Positions 55,051-64,000 are shown, counted from the stretch's first letter. The stretch is DNA of 64,000 nt from Polyangium sp. y55x31 (GCF_029946505.1 NZ_JARZHG010000007.1:186001-250000); one strand, 5' to 3'. Numbers and translations: made by a program. Notes: generated by a model not told the origin, from the sequence alone.

Positions 55051-55524
55051 AAATTCGTCCTTGCTGCCGCCGGAGGGAGATGGCTTGGCAGTGCTCGCGG
55101 TTCTTGGTCCCGGGACTGCGTCAGCCCGGAGGCAACGTTCATGCTCGACGTCCGCGCGTCGTTTCGTGCTCGAGCTTCGCTCGCTCACGCGCGGGCTCGC
55201 CGTGCGGCGTTGCGCTTGTCTGGTTCTCCAAGAACGCTCGTCTGCTTCGCGCCGACCTTTCCCCCGGTGCGGGCCAACTGCGCGGGCGCCTCGATTGGAT
55301 TCTGCCCGCCGCCGTCCGAGCGACGGGACGTGCCAGGAACGAGGGCGACGTCCGCGCCATCGAGGCGCGCATGGCGCCGCGATGGGTGCCCCACCTCTAC
55401 CACAGGCACCCGTGGAAGCCTCAGAAAATTAGGCCCGCGTACCCACCCCATGACACAACGCGAGACACCGGCGTACCCAGCGTCCCCCGCATGGACGGTT
55501 GGGCGTCGGTGGAGAGCACGACAC
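55051..55524. other. non-coding region between divergent genes
   Basis: Open frames cross this stretch but lack start signals and protein-like composition. It must hold the promoters of the dtd operon (leftward) and of the M15 peptidase gene (rightward). I could not assign promoter boxes or repeats. Confidence 0.5.
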
Positions 55525-57072
55525 ATGGTCAGCGGTCGTTACGGTCGGATCAGGCGTAGGGTTGCGTCCACGCTCGCGGCGTTGCTCACGCTCGCGGCGC
55601 CCTTCGCCTTCGGCGAGGCGTTCGCGCAGGAAGCGGCGGCGCCGAAGGCGGCGGCGCCCGCGAAGGCGCAGGAGCCCACGAAGACGGAGAAGGCGCCCGA
55701 GGAGGCCCAGAAAACCGCCGCTGCGCCGAAGAAACGCAAGAACCGTCGCAAGGCCCCGCCGAAGCGGATGGTGCAAGCCGACACGAAGACGGCCGAGGCC
55801 CCGAACAAGGCCGCGTCGACGAAGGCGAAGCCCGAGAGCGCCACGAAGCCCGCCACGCACGAAAAGAGCGCAGGGGCGAGCGCGAAGAAGTCCGAAGGCG
55901 CGACCACGACGGCCAGCACGAAGACCGCGTCCGCGAAGAAGACCGAGGCCGCGACGACCACGGCGAGCACGAAGGGCGCGACCACGAAGGGCGCGACCAC
56001 GACGGCCAGCACGAAGACCACGTCCGCGAAGAAGACCGAGGGCGCGGCGGGCGTGTCGCGCTCGAAGAAGGCGTCCACGCGGACGCCGAGCAAGAAGCGC
56101 AAGGGCACGAAGAAGGCGGAAGCCGAGACGGATCGCCCACCCTGCTTCGCGCCGGCGGTGTCGATCGATCGGAACGGCCTCGAAGGCGAGACGTTCTCGC
56201 TCGTCGACTGCAAGGGCAAGGTGCTCGACGACGCCCGCGAGAAGCTCAGCGTGCTCGCGCGGCCCTGGGGCACGCCGCGGCCCGAGCTTCCGAAGGTGAA
56301 GAAGCCCGATCCGCGCGCGGCGAAGCAGGAGAAGCCGGGCTCGGCCAAGGGCAAGGAGAGCAAGGAGAAGGCGGCGACGCCGGCGCTCGCGGCAGGCGAG
56401 ATCGCGCCGAACGTGCGGCTGCTCGATCCGGGGCTCCTCGCGCGGGTCGAGGCGATCGCGAAGCACTTCCCGGGCAAGGGGATCTCGCTCGTGAGCGGCT
56501 ACCGCCCGAAGAGCCGGGGCAGCTTGCACCAGAGCGCGCGCGCGCTCGACATGCGCGTCGCGGGCGTGTCGAACGAGGAGCTCGTCGCGTTCTGCAAGAC
56601 GATCGCGGACACGGGCTGTGGCTACTACCCGAACAGCTCGTTCGTCCACGTGGACGTGCGCACGCCGGGCACGGGCTCGGTGAGCTGGATCGACGCATCG
56701 GGTCCGGGAGAAGCGCCGCGCTACGTGAGCCAGTGGCCGCCGCCGCCGGAGCCCGCGGACGCGCAAGCGACGTCGCCCGTCAACGCAGCAGACGAGGCGA
56801 TGGAGGAGCAAAGCAAGGAGCAGCCCGCGGCGAAGGAACAGCCGGTCGCGAAGGAACAGCCGGTCGCGAAGGAACAACCGATCGCGAAGGAACAGGCGAC
56901 TCCGAAGGACCCGCCCACGACGCAGGCGCCGGCGCCCACGAATCCGACGGCGCGACCGCCGGCGGAAAAGGACGAGGATCCCAAGGAAGCCGACCCGAAG
57001 GATCCGGTGCCGCCTCCGAAGAAGACGCAGGCGACCCCGCCCGTCGCCGCCGCATCACCGACGGCTCGATAA
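55525..57072 (+). CDS. exported M15/DUF882-like peptidase with low-complexity regions
   Basis: The ATG at 55525 follows GGAGAG by eight bases and gives 515 residues. A signal peptide (LAALLTLAAPFAFGEAFAQ) is followed by about 160 residues of Ala/Lys/Thr-rich repeats, a domain starting CFAPAVSID, and a DUF882/YcbK-like catalytic domain (about 290-400) with His335-x6-Asp342 and His375, the zinc-site pattern of M15 peptidases. A Pro/Lys/Glu tail contains EQPVAK repeats. Members trim cell-wall peptides. The low-complexity parts suggest a wall-spanning tether. Confidence 0.8.
   Translation: MVSGRYGRIRRRVASTLAALLTLAAPFAFGEAFAQEAAAPKAAAPAKAQEPTKTEKAPEEAQKTAAAPKKRKNRRKAPPKRMVQADTKTAEAPNKAASTKAKPESATKPATHEKSAGASAKKSEGATTTASTKTASAKKTEAATTTASTKGATTKGATTTASTKTTSAKKTEGAAGVSRSKKASTRTPSKKRKGTKKAEAETDRPPCFAPAVSIDRNGLEGETFSLVDCKGKVLDDAREKLSVLARPWGTPRPELPKVKKPDPRAAKQEKPGSAKGKESKEKAATPALAAGEIAPNVRLLDPGLLARVEAIAKHFPGKGISLVSGYRPKSRGSLHQSARALDMRVAGVSNEELVAFCKTIADTGCGYYPNSSFVHVDVRTPGTGSVSWIDASGPGEAPRYVSQWPPPPEPADAQATSPVNAADEAMEEQSKEQPAAKEQPVAKEQPVAKEQPIAKEQATPKDPPTTQAPAPTNPTARPPAEKDEDPKEADPKDPVPPPKKTQATPPVAAASPTAR
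56830..56895 (+). repeat. 18-bp tandem repeat inside the M15 peptidase gene
   Basis: Units begin at 56830, 56848 and 56866, with a partial fourth at 56884. Each encodes A-K-E-Q-P-V/I. Units 1 and 2 are identical. Confidence 0.85.
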
Positions 57073-57600
57073 CGCCCAGCCGAGAATGCCGACGGGCACG
57101 CGCAGCTTGCCATAAGCCGCCCACACGACCCCGTCGTCCTTGTCCCACCGAACCTGACCTTCGACGCCGAAGAGGCTGAAGCCGAGCGCGAGCTTCGCGC
57201 CGGGGCGCGGCTGCACGTCGAGCAGCGCCCCGAGCTGGAGCCACGTGCCCGAGGCGAGCCCGAGCGTCTCGACCTCGATGCCGAAGGTGGCGGGCGAGAA
57301 GTCCGAGAGCTCGTAGGTCAGGCCGAGGGCGAGGAAACGAGGCTCCGCGACGGAGCGCTCGTCGACCCGCAGAAAACCTCCACGAACCCGGCCGAAACCC
57401 GATAGGTGCACGCGGTCTTCGAAGAGCGCGCCGATGCCGCCCTCGACGTTCGCGTCCCAGGTCCAGAACGGAGCGCGACGCTCGCGTGTGGCGACGTTTC
57501 GTCGTTCGGTAGGCGTCGCGTGGGGTTCGTCCGCGTTTGCCGTCGCAACCGCCGAAGCGAGCGCGAGCGTGACGCCCACCCCGACGCACGATCGCTTCAT
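57055..57600 (-). CDS. exported beta-rich protein, possible outer-membrane protein
   Basis: The ATG at 57600 yields 181 residues with a signal peptide (VGVTLALASAVATANA). The mature part has alternating strands ending in aromatic residues (FLALGLTYELSDFSPATFGIEVETLG, KLALGFSLFGVEGQVRW), consistent with a small outer-membrane beta barrel. It overlaps the preceding gene's end by 18 bases (convergent) and is coupled to the upstream lipoprotein gene by a four-base overlap. Confidence 0.65.
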   Translation of the reverse strand: MKRSCVGVGVTLALASAVATANADEPHATPTERRNVATRERRAPFWTWDANVEGGIGALFEDRVHLSGFGRVRGGFLRVDERSVAEPRFLALGLTYELSDFSPATFGIEVETLGLASGTWLQLGALLDVQPRPGAKLALGFSLFGVEGQVRWDKDDGVVWAAYGKLRVPVGILGWALSSRR

Positions 57601-58055
57601 GGCGCGGCCGTCGGAGCCGTCGGAACGAACGCCTCCGACGGGAAGCGGATCTGCGCGAGCACGGCGAGTTTGTCCGCCGCGGCGATACGTTTCCCGCCGA
57701 GCGCGCCCCCGACACACGTCGCCTCGACGCCTTTTGTCGCGACCTTGCCGATCGCGCCCTGCTCGACGCGGAACGAGACGCCCACGATCTCGCCGCGCTT
57801 TCCGGCTTGCACGATCTCCGGGCAAAGCTCGACGGCCGCGTGCAAGGCCGCGCCGAGCTCCGGGACGAGCGGCGCGATGTCGGTCCCTTTGGACACGGCG
57901 ACCGCGATTTCATAGTCCGGGATCCCGCGCTTCGTCGCCATCCGGAGGCCGACGGGCTCTCCGTATTCGATCTCGGGCTCCGCCGGCTCCGAGCGACACG
58001 CGGAGGCCAAGGCGAACACGAGCGCGAGCCCCACCCACGAGGTTCGGTGTTTCAT
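57597..58055 (-). CDS. lipoprotein of unknown function
   Basis: The 152-residue protein has a lipoprotein signal (LALVFALASAC) and a mature domain with several strands and paired cysteines (AVELCPEIVQ, VEATCVGG). The family is not recognised. It lies in a three-gene leftward run with another small lipoprotein upstream and the beta-rich protein downstream, hinting at a shared envelope role. Confidence 0.7.
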   Translation of the reverse strand: MKHRTSWVGLALVFALASACRSEPAEPEIEYGEPVGLRMATKRGIPDYEIAVAVSKGTDIAPLVPELGAALHAAVELCPEIVQAGKRGEIVGVSFRVEQGAIGKVATKGVEATCVGGALGGKRIAAADKLAVLAQIRFPSEAFVPTAPTAAP

Positions 58056-58066
58056 GCGTGAGCCAA

Positions 58067-58276
58067 TCAGGGCGTCTCGCCGTCGGCGGCGCAGTCGGTC
58101 ACGCCGCGGTCCGCCACTTTGCAGACGTACACCTTGCGGAGCGCGCCGAAGAGGAAGAGGTCGTTCCGCGTGATCACGACCTTGTCGCCGACCGTCGCGA
58201 TGCCGCCGTACGAGCAGCCGCCGAGCGCGCTGCCGAGCACGCCGGCCGCCATCAGAAAGCCGAGGGTCTTCTTCAT
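58067..58276 (-). CDS. small lipoprotein
   Basis: The ATG at 58276 has GGAGG upstream; the longer frame to 58339 is unlikely. The 69-residue product has a lipobox (VLGSALGGC) and a 48-residue mature part with two cysteines (YVCKVADRGVTDC). The function is unknown. It lies 11 bases upstream of the next lipoprotein gene. Confidence 0.72.
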   Translation of the reverse strand: MKKTLGFLMAAGVLGSALGGCSYGGIATVGDKVVITRNDLFLFGALRKVYVCKVADRGVTDCAADGETP

Positions 58277-58357
58277 CGCTCTACCTCCACGCGTGGGATG
58301 GGCTCGGCGCCGCGCGAGCGGCCGGGCGGATTCGCACATATCACAGACCCCGCGTGT

Positions 58358-58936
58358 TCAGGCCGAGCGATGTTCGAGGGCAGCGCCGGCCGGAGCGGCG
58401 AGCACGTCGGTGAAGGCGCGCTCGAACTCGTCGATCAAGGCGTGCGGCGGCAGGCGCACGATGCGCTCGCGCAGCGCGCGGAAGCCGGCGATTTGCGTGT
58501 CGCGGCCGCGGCGGAACATGGGCCAGGGGTCGCCGTGGGTGCTCGCGCAGACGATGATCGATTGGAAGTTGTCGATCTTGTCGGCAATGGTGATGGCCTG
58601 GGCGTCCCAGGGGTTCTTCGTGAATTGCTCGAGGTAGCGCTGTTTGCGCTCCTCCCAGGCGAACGACTTCGCCGGCTCGGTCACGGCGAGCACCAGATCG
58701 GCGACGCGGCGCCCGAAGAGCCGCGCGATTTCCTCGGCGGTCGCGCCTGTGTCCTCGATGGCGTCGTGCAGCGCGCCCGCCGCGATGACCTCTTCGTCGA
58801 AGCCATGCTTGGCGAGGAGGATCGCGACGCCGGCCAGATGGCTCACGTACGGCACGTCGACGCCGGGGTACTTGCGTTTCTGTCCCCGATGCCAAACCGC
58901 CGCCTGATCGAGCGCGCGCTTGAGGAGGGGCGTCAT
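58358..58936 (-). CDS. HD-domain hydrolase, MESH1/SpoT-like small alarmone hydrolase
   Basis: The 192-residue protein has the HD catalytic set: His33 (YVSHLAGVA), His57-Asp58 (LHDAIEDT, with Glu61-Asp62) and Asp119-type residue in TIADKIDNFQSI. The lineup H...HD..ED...D matches MESH1 and the hydrolase half of SpoT, which remove pyrophosphate from (p)ppGpp using manganese. There is no synthetase or TGS domain. The true substrate is inferred from the family. Confidence 0.85.
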   Translation of the reverse strand: MTPLLKRALDQAAVWHRGQKRKYPGVDVPYVSHLAGVAILLAKHGFDEEVIAAGALHDAIEDTGATAEEIARLFGRRVADLVLAVTEPAKSFAWEERKQRYLEQFTKNPWDAQAITIADKIDNFQSIIVCASTHGDPWPMFRRGRDTQIAGFRALRERIVRLPPHALIDEFERAFTDVLAAPAGAALEHRSA

Positions 58937-59036
58937 GCCTGGAATCTAGTGCCCCCGAGGCGCCTCGGCGAGGGCCGAGCGCGGGTGCCGCGACAACGCC
59001 ACGCCGCTGTCAAGTCGGGGCGGCTGCTTCGCCCCG

Positions 59037-59318
59037 TCAGTACATGTGCTGGGTCTGCTGCATCGCGGTGATGCACCCGCGCAGAATCCCCCAGACGAAC
59101 ATGGACAAAAGGGCGAATCCCAGCATTTTCCCGCCCCTCGGGTCGCCTCGAATGATGCGGGTGAGCCCGACGATGGCCGCCGGGCACGAGCAGACGACGA
59201 TGAGAGCCCAATCCGACCCGCTGAGCTCCGCGCTCTGATTCCACGAAGTCTCCCATTTCTGAACAGGCGGCTCCTTCGGGGGCTCGTACGGGTTCGGCGC
59301 GGGCGCATCGTCGGGCAT
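59037..59318 (-). CDS. small membrane protein
   Basis: The 93-residue protein has a Pro-rich N-terminus (PNPYEPPKEPPVQ) and two hydrophobic segments (DWALIVVCSCPAAIVGL and MLGFALLSMFVWGILRG). The family is not recognised. It is a single gene in slightly lower-GC surroundings. Confidence 0.6.
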   Translation of the reverse strand: MPDDAPAPNPYEPPKEPPVQKWETSWNQSAELSGSDWALIVVCSCPAAIVGLTRIIRGDPRGGKMLGFALLSMFVWGILRGCITAMQQTQHMY

Positions 59319-59481
59319 GATGGAACCACTCCAACAGTACGTAAGTAGGCTGTCAAGTTCAGCCTACAGGCGCGTCTTGGACGTAGTTCCGTCAACTCCC
59401 ATTTCAAACCCGTTGGCAAAGCGGGAACGCGCGTTCGGTTTGTCCTTCCAATCGGGGCCTCGGCGTCGGCGCGCTCCCGCA

Positions 59482-62400
59482 TCAAACCCGTAACAAAATC
59501 GCCGCGCACGCTTCCCCCGTCGCCCGGCCGATCGCCGTCGCATAAAGCGACACCTGCCGCCGATACACGGGCCCCGCGCGGTCAATCTCGCGGTCGGTCT
59601 TGAAATCCACCACGGTCCAGCCGCTCGGCTCGCGAAACGCGAGGTCGACGATGCCTTCGATCAGCGTCCCGTCCTCGGCCATCAGGCTGAGCGGCGTCTC
59701 CCGCCGGCATTCCCCGCGCGCCTCGGCCGCGCGCGCCCTCTCGATGACCGGATGCGCGAGCGCGAGGACCACGGCGCGCACGGCGGCCGCCTCCTCGATC
59801 TCGGTCGCGCCGAAGAGCCGCGCCGCGAGCGCCGCCGCCTGCTCCACCATGTCCCGGTCGGCCGAGAGCGGCACCTGCGCGAGCACCGCATGCACGAGCT
59901 CGCCGAAACGAGGCCCTCCCGGTCGGCCCACCTCGCGACCGACATCGAGGATCGGCACATCGAGCGCGGGCGCTTCGTTCGACGTCTCGGCCCGCTCGGT
60001 GACCGTCTGGACCTTGTAGAGCGGCCGCGCGCCGCGCTCACGATCGGCCGCGCGCTCTCGGACCCAGCGTCGATACGTTTCGAGATCCTCTTCCACGCGA
60101 CCGACGGGCGCGTCCTTGCGCAGCATGTCCTCGCGGCGCACGCCGAACGCAGGCTCGCGCGCGAGGTCGAGCCGCGTCACGTCCCACCACACGACGTCGT
60201 GCCCCTCGGGCAAACGATATCCGCCCGGACGAACCGTCGCCGGCCCGCGTGAAAAACCCTCGGGCCGCGACAAGACCGTATCGTCGCCGAAGGGCGGACA
60301 ACCCGGCGCCGCGTCGGCGGAAGGCGAGGCGCCGGAAGGTGGCGCGATCGCTGCGTGGATCGGCCCGATCCACGATTGCTCGGGGAAACGCGGATCGTCG
60401 CCCACGGCCGGCACGATGACGAGGTCACGCGCGCGTGTCGCGGCCACGTACACGAGCCGCGTGCCTTCGGCCTCGTCGCGGCGCATTTCGAGCGCCTCGT
60501 GCTCGACGAGATCCCACGGCGCGACGCTGCCCAAGCGAAGCGCGCAGAGCGAGCGCGACGCATCGACGTAACGACTCACGGCTTGCGCGCCGAGGCGCGC
60601 GGTCACGTCGGCGAGCACGACGACCGGGAATTCGAGCCCCTTGGCCCGATGCGCCGTCATGATCCGCACGCCGTCGCCGCCCTCTTCGAGGATCGGCGCC
60701 TCGGGCGCGCGACCACGCTCCGCGTCCTCTTCGAGTTGCTCGACGAACGCGCGGAACGACGTACCGCCCGAGGCCTCGTACGCGCGCCCGAGCTCGGCGA
60801 TGTGCAGCACGTTCGCGAGCGCGCGTTCGCCCGAGGGGCGCAGGGCAAACCCCACGCAGGCGCGCGTCGCGTCGCAGAGCTCGGCGACCGTGGTCTCGAT
60901 CGGCCGCGCGTTCCGCCCTTCGGAGAGCCGCGCGAGGAGCGAGAGCGCGGCGGCGATCGGCGCGAGGTGCGGCGGAAGCGGGGCCTCGGGGATTCGTTGG
61001 GGATGCAACTTCCCGTAGGTGAAGCGGTATTCGAGCAGCGCCTCGTCGCCGACGGCGAAGAGGGATCCGCGCAGCGTCGCGAAGACCGCGAGCTCGTCCT
61101 CGGGCCGCTCGATCGCGCGCAGCGCCGCGAGCATCGTCTCGACCTCTTCGCGGGCGTAAAACGACTTTCCGCCGACGAGCACGTGCGGGATGCCGCGGGC
61201 TTCGAGGGCCTCGACGTAGGCGCGCGTGACGTCCTCGCCGTGGCTCTCGAAGCGCCGGAAGACCAGACAAACGTGCCGCGGCGCGACCGGGACGAGCTCG
61301 CCCGGTTGATCACGCTCGGTCACCTTCCAGCCGCTCTCGTGCAGCAGCCAGTCGAGGTACGCGCCCACCGCGGCCGGCACGCTTTGTTCGACCGCGGCCG
61401 AGGTGAGCCGCTGCTTGCCGTACGGCTCGGGCACGGGCACGCACACGATCGACGGCTGTCCCGTGATCGCCTTGCGCGCGGGCCGGAGCGGCACGTACCG
61501 CGCGGAGAGCGCCTCGCGATCCCCCACCATCACCGGGGCGAACGCCGTGTTCACGAGCTTCTGGATGCTGGGGACCGATCGGAAGCTCGTGCTGAGCTCC
61601 ACGAAGAGCGCGCCGCGCCGGACGAGCAGCTCCTTGACCTCCTCGTAGACCGAGAGATCAGCCCGGCGAAACCGGTAGATCGCCTGCTTCGGATCTCCGA
61701 CGAGGAAGAGCTTCCCGGGCACGGGCCGCACGTCGCGATACGCGCGGACGCTCGGATCGTCGGCCGCGAGCAGCATGAGGATCTCGGCCTGGAGCGGGTC
61801 CGTGTCCTGGAACTCGTCGACGAAGATGCAGCGGTAACGCTCCTGAAAGCCGCGACGCACCTCGCCTTGCTCACGCACGAGATCACGCGTGCAGACGAGC
61901 AGATCCTCGAAGTCGAGCGCGCCCACCTCGGCCTTGCGCGCCTGGTACGTCGCGACGAGCGCGCCGAGCTCGTCCTGCAAGAGCGCCGCGAGATCGCCGT
62001 CGGCCTCACGCTGGAATCGTTCGAGCGAGGCCACGAGCGCCGCGTGCGCCGCGAGCAGATCGGCCCGCGTCGTGTGCGCGCCGTAGCGGGATCCGGCGCC
62101 GCGGCGCGGGCGCATGAAGTCGCGCTGCCTACTGAGCGCGCAGAGCTCGGCCTCGATCTCGTCGCGGTCCCAGCGCGGCTCGCCCTCGGCGCGCAGGCGC
62201 ATGACGAGCGCGCGGGCCGGCTCGGTATCGCGGTGCAGCGGATCATTCGCGTGGAGCGCGCCCTCGCTCGCCTCCGCGAAGGCCGACATCTCCGCGATGA
62301 TCGCATCGATGGAGCGATCCCGATCGAACGGAGGCCGCTGCCAGCGCGCAGTGAAATGTCGCCAGGCGATGAGCTCCTGTCCGGCGCGGCGAAGCCGCTC

Positions 62401-62949
62401 GATCGGCCCGGGTCCGTGCTCGCGCCGCCGCAAGAGCCTTCGAACGCCCTCGGGCGGGCGGCCGAGGATCTGTTCGAGCCATCGGTTGAACGCTTCGCCG
62501 TAGCGTCGATCCGCCTCGGCCTCGGTCATCACGCGGAACGCCGGATCGACGCCCGCCTCCACGGGGCGCTCGCGCAAGAGGTCCGCGCAGAACCCGTGGA
62601 TCGTGCTGATCCGCGCCTCTTCCAGGTGCGCGAGCGCCCGCTCCAGGTTCGCGCGTTGCGCCTCGTCCGGGGCGAGCCTCCGTGCGCGCTCGATTCCACT
62701 TCGCAGCCGCAGCTTCAGCTCGCCGGCTGCTTTTTCGGTGAACGTGACCGCGACGATCTCCTCGATCTCCGCGCGCCCCTCGGCGAGCACGGCGACCATG
62801 CGCAGCACGAGCTCGGTCGTCTTGCCCGTGCCGGCCGCGGCCTCGACGATCATCGTGCTCCCGAGCGCGCCGCGGATGAGCGCGCGCGCCTCCGCGTCGG
62901 CGAGCCCCTCGCCTTGCGGCGCTTCGAACGCGATCGTGCCCTCGATCAC
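59482..62949 (-). CDS. addA: ATP-dependent helicase/nuclease AddA-like
   Basis: An 1155-residue UvrD-type helicase: Walker A AAAGTGKT (38-44), VAVTFTEKAAGEL, ISTIHGFC, FVDEFQDTDPLQAEIL, and motif VI LVYVAATRARD. The C-terminal nuclease domain has FGELVHAVL and VDLAFREPSGWTVVDFKTD, the PD-(D/E)XK catalytic core. Together with AddB it unwinds and resects DNA ends for recombination. It overlaps addB by four bases. The helicase insert regions are shorter than in B. subtilis AddA. Confidence 0.93.
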   Translation of the reverse strand: MIEGTIAFEAPQGEGLADAEARALIRGALGSTMIVEAAAGTGKTTELVLRMVAVLAEGRAEIEEIVAVTFTEKAAGELKLRLRSGIERARRLAPDEAQRANLERALAHLEEARISTIHGFCADLLRERPVEAGVDPAFRVMTEAEADRRYGEAFNRWLEQILGRPPEGVRRLLRRREHGPGPIERLRRAGQELIAWRHFTARWQRPPFDRDRSIDAIIAEMSAFAEASEGALHANDPLHRDTEPARALVMRLRAEGEPRWDRDEIEAELCALSRQRDFMRPRRGAGSRYGAHTTRADLLAAHAALVASLERFQREADGDLAALLQDELGALVATYQARKAEVGALDFEDLLVCTRDLVREQGEVRRGFQERYRCIFVDEFQDTDPLQAEILMLLAADDPSVRAYRDVRPVPGKLFLVGDPKQAIYRFRRADLSVYEEVKELLVRRGALFVELSTSFRSVPSIQKLVNTAFAPVMVGDREALSARYVPLRPARKAITGQPSIVCVPVPEPYGKQRLTSAAVEQSVPAAVGAYLDWLLHESGWKVTERDQPGELVPVAPRHVCLVFRRFESHGEDVTRAYVEALEARGIPHVLVGGKSFYAREEVETMLAALRAIERPEDELAVFATLRGSLFAVGDEALLEYRFTYGKLHPQRIPEAPLPPHLAPIAAALSLLARLSEGRNARPIETTVAELCDATRACVGFALRPSGERALANVLHIAELGRAYEASGGTSFRAFVEQLEEDAERGRAPEAPILEEGGDGVRIMTAHRAKGLEFPVVVLADVTARLGAQAVSRYVDASRSLCALRLGSVAPWDLVEHEALEMRRDEAEGTRLVYVAATRARDLVIVPAVGDDPRFPEQSWIGPIHAAIAPPSGASPSADAAPGCPPFGDDTVLSRPEGFSRGPATVRPGGYRLPEGHDVVWWDVTRLDLAREPAFGVRREDMLRKDAPVGRVEEDLETYRRWVRERAADRERGARPLYKVQTVTERAETSNEAPALDVPILDVGREVGRPGGPRFGELVHAVLAQVPLSADRDMVEQAAALAARLFGATEIEEAAAVRAVVLALAHPVIERARAAEARGECRRETPLSLMAEDGTLIEGIVDLAFREPSGWTVVDFKTDREIDRAGPVYRRQVSLYATAIGRATGEACAAILLRV

Positions 62950-64000
62950 GGCTCACCTCGGAGCATCCGCAGCCGCATGAACAGCGCGCCGCCGTCGAGC
63001 GAGGTCTCGTCCTTGCGCGCCGCGCGCCTCTCTTCGTGCGGCCCGCACACGAGCCTGTAACCACACGTGTCACACGCCCCTGGCCTCGGCGCGGGTGGGA
63101 AAAACCCTTTGTCGATCGCGTCATCCACGAGCGAGAGAACCTCGACGGCCTTCACGCGTGCCGCCTCGTCGAGCTCGATCACGTGTTCGACATACCCACC
63201 ACGCGAGGTGCAGAACGACAAACTTGCGTCCGCCACCGGCTCCTTCCACACCGCCTCGTACGCGAGGCCGTAGAGCACCGGCTGCAGCACCTCGCCGCCG
63301 TCGATCACGAGCCCCGGCCGCGCGAAGTTCGCTCCCGTCTTCACGTCGGTCACGCGCGCGTGCCCCGTCGCCGCGTGCCGCTCGACCACGTCGATCGCGC
63401 CGTGCAACAAGAACTGACCTTCGATCACCGCAGCCTCGGCCACGCTGCGTGGATCTTCGTGCTCGTGCGGCGGCAGCCCGAACGCGAGATCGTACCGCAC
63501 CGGCCACACGAGCCAGCTCTGATCGGCCACGCGCGCGAGCCACGCATGAAGCTCCACCCGCGCTCGCTCGATCTCGTCGCGGAACACGCTCTCCACCGGC
63601 GGCAGCGTACGCTCCTCGTGCTCACGCGCCGCCGCGTCGAGCCGCTCGTCGAGCACCGCCTCGGCCCGCGACAAACCTTCCGGGCCGAACGGCAACGCCC
63701 CTTCCCGCTCCAGCGCCGCGAGCGTCTCGGCTTGCACGCGGTGGAACAACACGCCGCGCGAGATCGGATCGAGCCTGTCCGGCGAGCCACGCCTTTCGCG
63801 CGCCGGCAACCGATGGATCGCCGCCAGCAAGAATCGATACGGACACGCCGCGAATTTCTCGAGCGCCGTCACCGCATACGGCCGCACGCGCAGCCGGTTC
63901 GCCGCGAGCACGGCCGCCGTGGCCGCGGTCTTTCGCACGATGCCATCGTGATGCGTCACGGGTTTGTCCCACCGCGCCGACCGCGCGCGGAGCGACCGCG
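62946..64000 (-). CDS. addB: AddB-like nuclease subunit, C-terminal part (runs off right edge)
   Basis: The frame is open to the edge, so the start is outside; visible are about 350 C-terminal residues. It contains ACPYRFLL, the nuclease motif ARVTDVKTG, and the cysteine cluster CDTCGYRLVC. AddB uses one cysteine ahead of the nuclease site and three after it to bind a [4Fe-4S] cluster, as seen here. The ATGA overlap with addA shows an addB-addA operon. Confidence 0.88.
   Translation of the reverse strand, partial: RSLRARSARWDKPVTHHDGIVRKTAATAAVLAANRLRVRPYAVTALEKFAACPYRFLLAAIHRLPARERRGSPDRLDPISRGVLFHRVQAETLAALEREGALPFGPEGLSRAEAVLDERLDAAAREHEERTLPPVESVFRDEIERARVELHAWLARVADQSWLVWPVRYDLAFGLPPHEHEDPRSVAEAAVIEGQFLLHGAIDVVERHAATGHARVTDVKTGANFARPGLVIDGGEVLQPVLYGLAYEAVWKEPVADASLSFCTSRGGYVEHVIELDEAARVKAVEVLSLVDDAIDKGFFPPAPRPGACDTCGYRLVCGPHEERRAARKDETSLDGGALFMRLRMLRGEP

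Noticed and set aside
59364-59585. 73-residue minus-strand ORF past the addA end
   Set aside because: It overlaps addA out of frame and has no ribosome site or recognisable domain.

Overview
The window is about 70% GC, with strong third-position G/C bias. It is packed with one- and two-component signalling, a Ser/Thr kinase-AAA-TPR protein, many lipoproteins and TPR proteins, and proline- or Gln-rich linkers. This style fits a myxobacterium, most likely Polyangiales (Sorangium/Polyangium type). I see no rRNA, tRNA, CRISPR array, prophage or insertion sequence. It reads as ordinary chromosome with several unusual loci.

Layout. 1-7.7 kb: 5' part of a D-Ala-D-Ala ligase gene, small exported proteins, an HCCA-isomerase-like DsbA-fold protein, a 1093-residue hybrid histidine kinase, an acyltransferase overlapping gatB. 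7.8-14.8 kb: a minus-strand Complex I operon nuoABCDGHI with a recognisable sigma70-type promoter and a terminator; nuoE, nuoF and nuoJ-N are absent. 14.9-17.2 kb: an unknown protein and a TonB-like protein. 17.3-22.3 kb: a three-gene molybdenum hydroxylase operon of 4-hydroxybenzoyl-CoA-reductase type, in which the [2Fe-2S] subunit is fused to a complete-looking DRE-TIM (HMG-CoA lyase/isopropylmalate synthase type) domain. 22.3-24.4 kb: a 21-bp minisatellite followed by two ORFs in one frame separated by a single TAA. 24.4-31.5 kb: a PH-like membrane protein, two exported TPR proteins, and the divergent kinase-AAA-TPR regulator.

31.5-41.1 kb: alcohol dehydrogenase, purA, an LptF/G-like membrane protein, tatA, a very long C-terminal processing protease, a TerB-like protein, hemD and a lipoprotein. 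41.4-46.0 kb: a four-gene operon of exported proteins, two with c-type heme motifs and one with a possible Tat signal, closed by a strong terminator. 46.1-54.0 kb: a large TPR protein, a CopD/HemJ-like protein, tldD, a degenerate response regulator overlapping pdxA, a ketopantoate-reductase-like protein and dtd. 54.0-59.3 kb: a 19-cysteine protein and its partner, an M15/DUF882 peptidase with low-complexity repeats, small lipoproteins, and a MESH1-like HD hydrolase. 59.5-64.0 kb: an AddAB-type helicase-nuclease pair, addB running off the right edge.

The strongest candidate for an undescribed system is the 17.3-22.3 kb operon. The FAD subunit carries the exact four-cysteine insert spacing that binds the extra [4Fe-4S] cluster in 4-hydroxybenzoyl-CoA reductase, so this is probably an aromatic acyl-CoA reductase or a relative. 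The fused DRE-TIM domain keeps its metal and catalytic motifs, suggesting a carbon-carbon bond making or breaking step coupled to the reductase. The substrate cannot be read from sequence.
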